Source of the DNA: Rikenellaceae bacterium
GTDB taxonomy: Bacteria; Bacteroidota; Bacteroidia; Bacteroidales; UBA932
Length of the DNA: 7,985 nt
Direction of reading: 5' to 3'
Assembly (NCBI GenBank): GCA_003513895.1
Contig: DOSU01000040.1
Coordinates: forward strand, 2,233 to 10,217
Made by a program: the position numbers and the translations under genes. Below are positions 6,777 to 7,985 of this stretch, one piece after another. The notes beneath the pieces are model-generated. The model worked only from the letters and a program-made list of their open reading frames with translations, did no database searches and was not told the DNA's origin. Numbering within the stretch: the first letter of the stretch is position 1; each line of letters opens with the position of its first letter.

Positions 6777-7958
6777 TTAAATTGCAATATTTGGTATGCT
6801 AAATGAAAATTGGGCTCCTTTACCTACTTTGCTTTCGGCCCAACATTTTCCGCCATGTCGCACAACTATTCTATTAACATTTGCAAGTCCTATCCCTATA
6901 CCTTCGAAATCTCTGGCTTTATGAAGCCGTTGGAAAACTCCAAAAAGCTTATCTACATACTTCATGTCGAACCCCACACCATTATCACTGATAAAGTAGG
7001 TCGTAAAACCATGTTCATCTTTACCGCCAACATTAATTATTGCTTTTTCTTTGTTTCGTGTATATTTCAATGCATTGGAAATAAGGTTAACCCATACCTG
7101 ATTAATTAAGGTTTCGTCACCTCTAACATCTGGAAGATCCGATACATTTATTTCAATATCTCTATTTTCAAATTCACTCGAAAAGGTTTTAATCACCTGA
7201 TTTACAAGATTTTTAAAATTAATTTTTGTTCGCTTCAGTTCCGCTCTGCTTAACCTTGAAAAGGTAAGTAATGCATCTATCAATTTCCCCATTTCATTAG
7301 CTGACTCCGAAATGATATTCAAATATCTTAATCCGGTTTCGTCCAGTTGTGACGAGCTATTCTTAACCAATAAATCCACAAAACCGCCAATATGCCTTAG
7401 GGGTGCCCTCAAATCGTGAGATACAGAATAGCTGAATGCTTCGAGCTCTTTATTTTCTGCTACCTGCTTTTCTTTCTCTTCACTTTGAAAAACAAGCTCC
7501 TTGTTGGCGATAATTAACTCCGCTGCCCGCTTCTCTTTCTCGTTATTTTGGAAAACAAGTTCCTTGTTGGCAATAATTAATTCAGCAGCCCTTTTTTCTT
7601 TTTCCATATTCTGAAATACAAGCTCCTTGTTGGCGATGATTAACTCCGCTGCCCGCTTCTCTTTTTCGTTATTTTGGAAAACAAGTTCCTTGTTGGCAAT
7701 GATTAATTCAGCAGCTCTTTTCTCTTTCTCCTCATTCTGAAATATAAGCTCCTTATTGGCGATGAGTAACTCTGCCGCTCTTTTCCCTTTCTCCTTACCT
7801 TGAAAAACAAGCTCCTTGTTTGCAATAATTAGCTCTGCGGCCCGTTTCTTTTTCTCTTTGCCTTGAAAAGCAAGTTCTCTATCTGCAATGAGTAACTCAG
7901 CCGTAAGTTTTTCTTCCACAGACTGTTTTAAGGATTTCTTTTTTATTGTTGTTTTCAT
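6777..7958 (-). CDS. Soluble histidine kinase with a 21-residue repeat coiled-coil N-terminus, 393 aa
   Basis: Residues about 9 to 168 are a tandem repeat of 21 residues around the core KRAAELIIANKELVFQ. There are six good copies (their Arg at 39, 60, 81, 102, 123 and 144), a degenerate copy before them and a partial one after. The 21-residue period equals three heptads, so a long parallel coiled coil is expected. HisKA follows as LEAFSYSVSHDLRAPLR with H181, then the ATPase domain with NLISNALKYT (291 to 300), a G1 box DNGVGFD (325 to 331) and a G2 box FEGIGIGLA (351 to 359). The SYSVSHDLRAPLR and KARDFEGIGIGLA motifs are those of phytochrome-type kinases, but no PAS, GAF, PHY or membrane segment is present. 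The sensor input is therefore unknown. GAGAGG lies only 2 nt from the ATG, with AAAGAG farther upstream. It is followed by an Rcp1-like regulator, the usual partner type. Confidence 0.95.
   Translation of the reverse strand: MKTTIKKKSLKQSVEEKLTAELLIADRELAFQGKEKKKRAAELIIANKELVFQGKEKGKRAAELLIANKELIFQNEEKEKRAAELIIANKELVFQNNEKEKRAAELIIANKELVFQNMEKEKRAAELIIANKELVFQNNEKEKRAAELIIANKELVFQSEEKEKQVAENKELEAFSYSVSHDLRAPLRHIGGFVDLLVKNSSSQLDETGLRYLNIISESANEMGKLIDALLTFSRLSRAELKRTKINFKNLVNQVIKTFSSEFENRDIEINVSDLPDVRGDETLINQVWVNLISNALKYTRNKEKAIINVGGKDEHGFTTYFISDNGVGFDMKYVDKLFGVFQRLHKARDFEGIGIGLANVNRIVVRHGGKCWAESKVGKGAQFSFSIPNIAI
7494..7745 (-). repeat. Higher-order 126-bp duplication inside the 63-bp array
   Basis: Units at 7494 and 7620 (type A) differ at about 2 of 63 positions by hand alignment, both synonymous. 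Units at 7557 and 7683 (type B) differ at about 7 of 63. Adjacent A and B units differ at about 14 of 63. The array therefore holds two tandem copies of an A+B pair, 7494 to 7619 and 7620 to 7745, consistent with a recent duplication of a two-unit block. Confidence 0.88.
7494..7934 (-). repeat. In-frame 63-bp tandem repeat array, seven units
   Basis: Units start at 7494, 7557, 7620, 7683, 7746, 7809 and 7872; the last, nearest the start codon, is degenerate, and a short partial unit lies just left of 7494. Each encodes 21 residues of the kinase coiled coil. Divergence rises toward the start codon, which suggests that the units near the HisKA end are the youngest. The period is a multiple of 3 bp and of seven residues, so gain or loss of a unit keeps both reading frame and heptad register. 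Confidence 0.95.
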
Positions 7959-7985
7959 TACCTCTCATTTCTCTTTGCTTTTTCT

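Noticed and set aside
6767..6787. Longer start for the response regulator at 6787, adding MQFKRLI
   Set aside because: It would overlap the kinase 3' end by 11 nt, and the extra residues precede the normal start of a receiver domain. The ATG at 6766 fits family length and has a usual spacer.
7494..7934. Regular repeats that could suggest a CRISPR array or a non-coding satellite
   Set aside because: The units are directly adjacent with no spacers, the period is an exact multiple of three, and the frame is open through all units and continues into a kinase domain.
6777..7958. Calling the first kinase a bacteriophytochrome
   Set aside because: The kinase core motifs and the Rcp1-like neighbour resemble that group, but there is no PAS-GAF-PHY module and no place for a chromophore in the 393 residues.

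Overview
The window reads as one strand of a Bacteroidota-like chromosome (inference). The support is an AT-rich background, Shine-Dalgarno signals that are mostly weak or absent with A-rich start contexts, and lipoprotein and kinase types I associate with that phylum. All eight complete genes and one partial gene lie on the minus strand, so the order of transcription runs from the right end of the window to the left. The only gap of any size between genes is 46 nt. Everything else is separated by 11 nt or less, or overlaps. No RNA gene, insertion sequence, CRISPR array or convincing terminator was seen.

Right part (7958 to 5055): a signalling block. It holds a soluble histidine kinase whose N-terminal half is an in-frame tandem repeat (21 residues, 63 bp), then a single-domain Rcp1-like response regulator, then a hybrid with an N-terminal receiver, a helical linker and a histidine kinase core. 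None of the three has a visible membrane segment, PAS, GAF or DNA-binding domain. They look like a cytosolic phosphotransfer relay whose input and final output lie elsewhere.

Middle (5008 to 4189): two small predicted lipoproteins one base apart. The first resembles the C-terminal beta-sandwich of RskA-type anti-sigma factors, without the sigma-binding or membrane parts. The second is very polar and ends in a charged helix with an FKREFNHDM-type motif that I recall from Bacteroidota stress-associated small proteins.

Left part (4205 to 1): a translationally coupled carbohydrate block. It contains a two-domain protein (a GT4-like glycosyltransferase with a degenerate EX7E motif plus a helical (alpha/alpha)6-like domain), a PIG-L/LmbE-type zinc deacetylase, a canonical GT4 glycosyltransferase, and the N-terminus of a likely (alpha/alpha)6 glycoside hydrolase that runs off the left edge. 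Junctions of the ATGA type tie the first three together. The set suggests synthesis and processing of a glycoside or oligosaccharide with an amide that is hydrolysed; the product cannot be named from the sequence.

Base composition changes along the window: hand counts give about 50% GC in the left-most 180 bases and 25 to 30% in sampled 60-base stretches of the kinase genes. The most distinctive items are the higher-order 126-bp duplication inside the first kinase, the unusual glycosyltransferase fusion, and the compact GT / deacetylase / GT / hydrolase cluster beside a phosphorelay.
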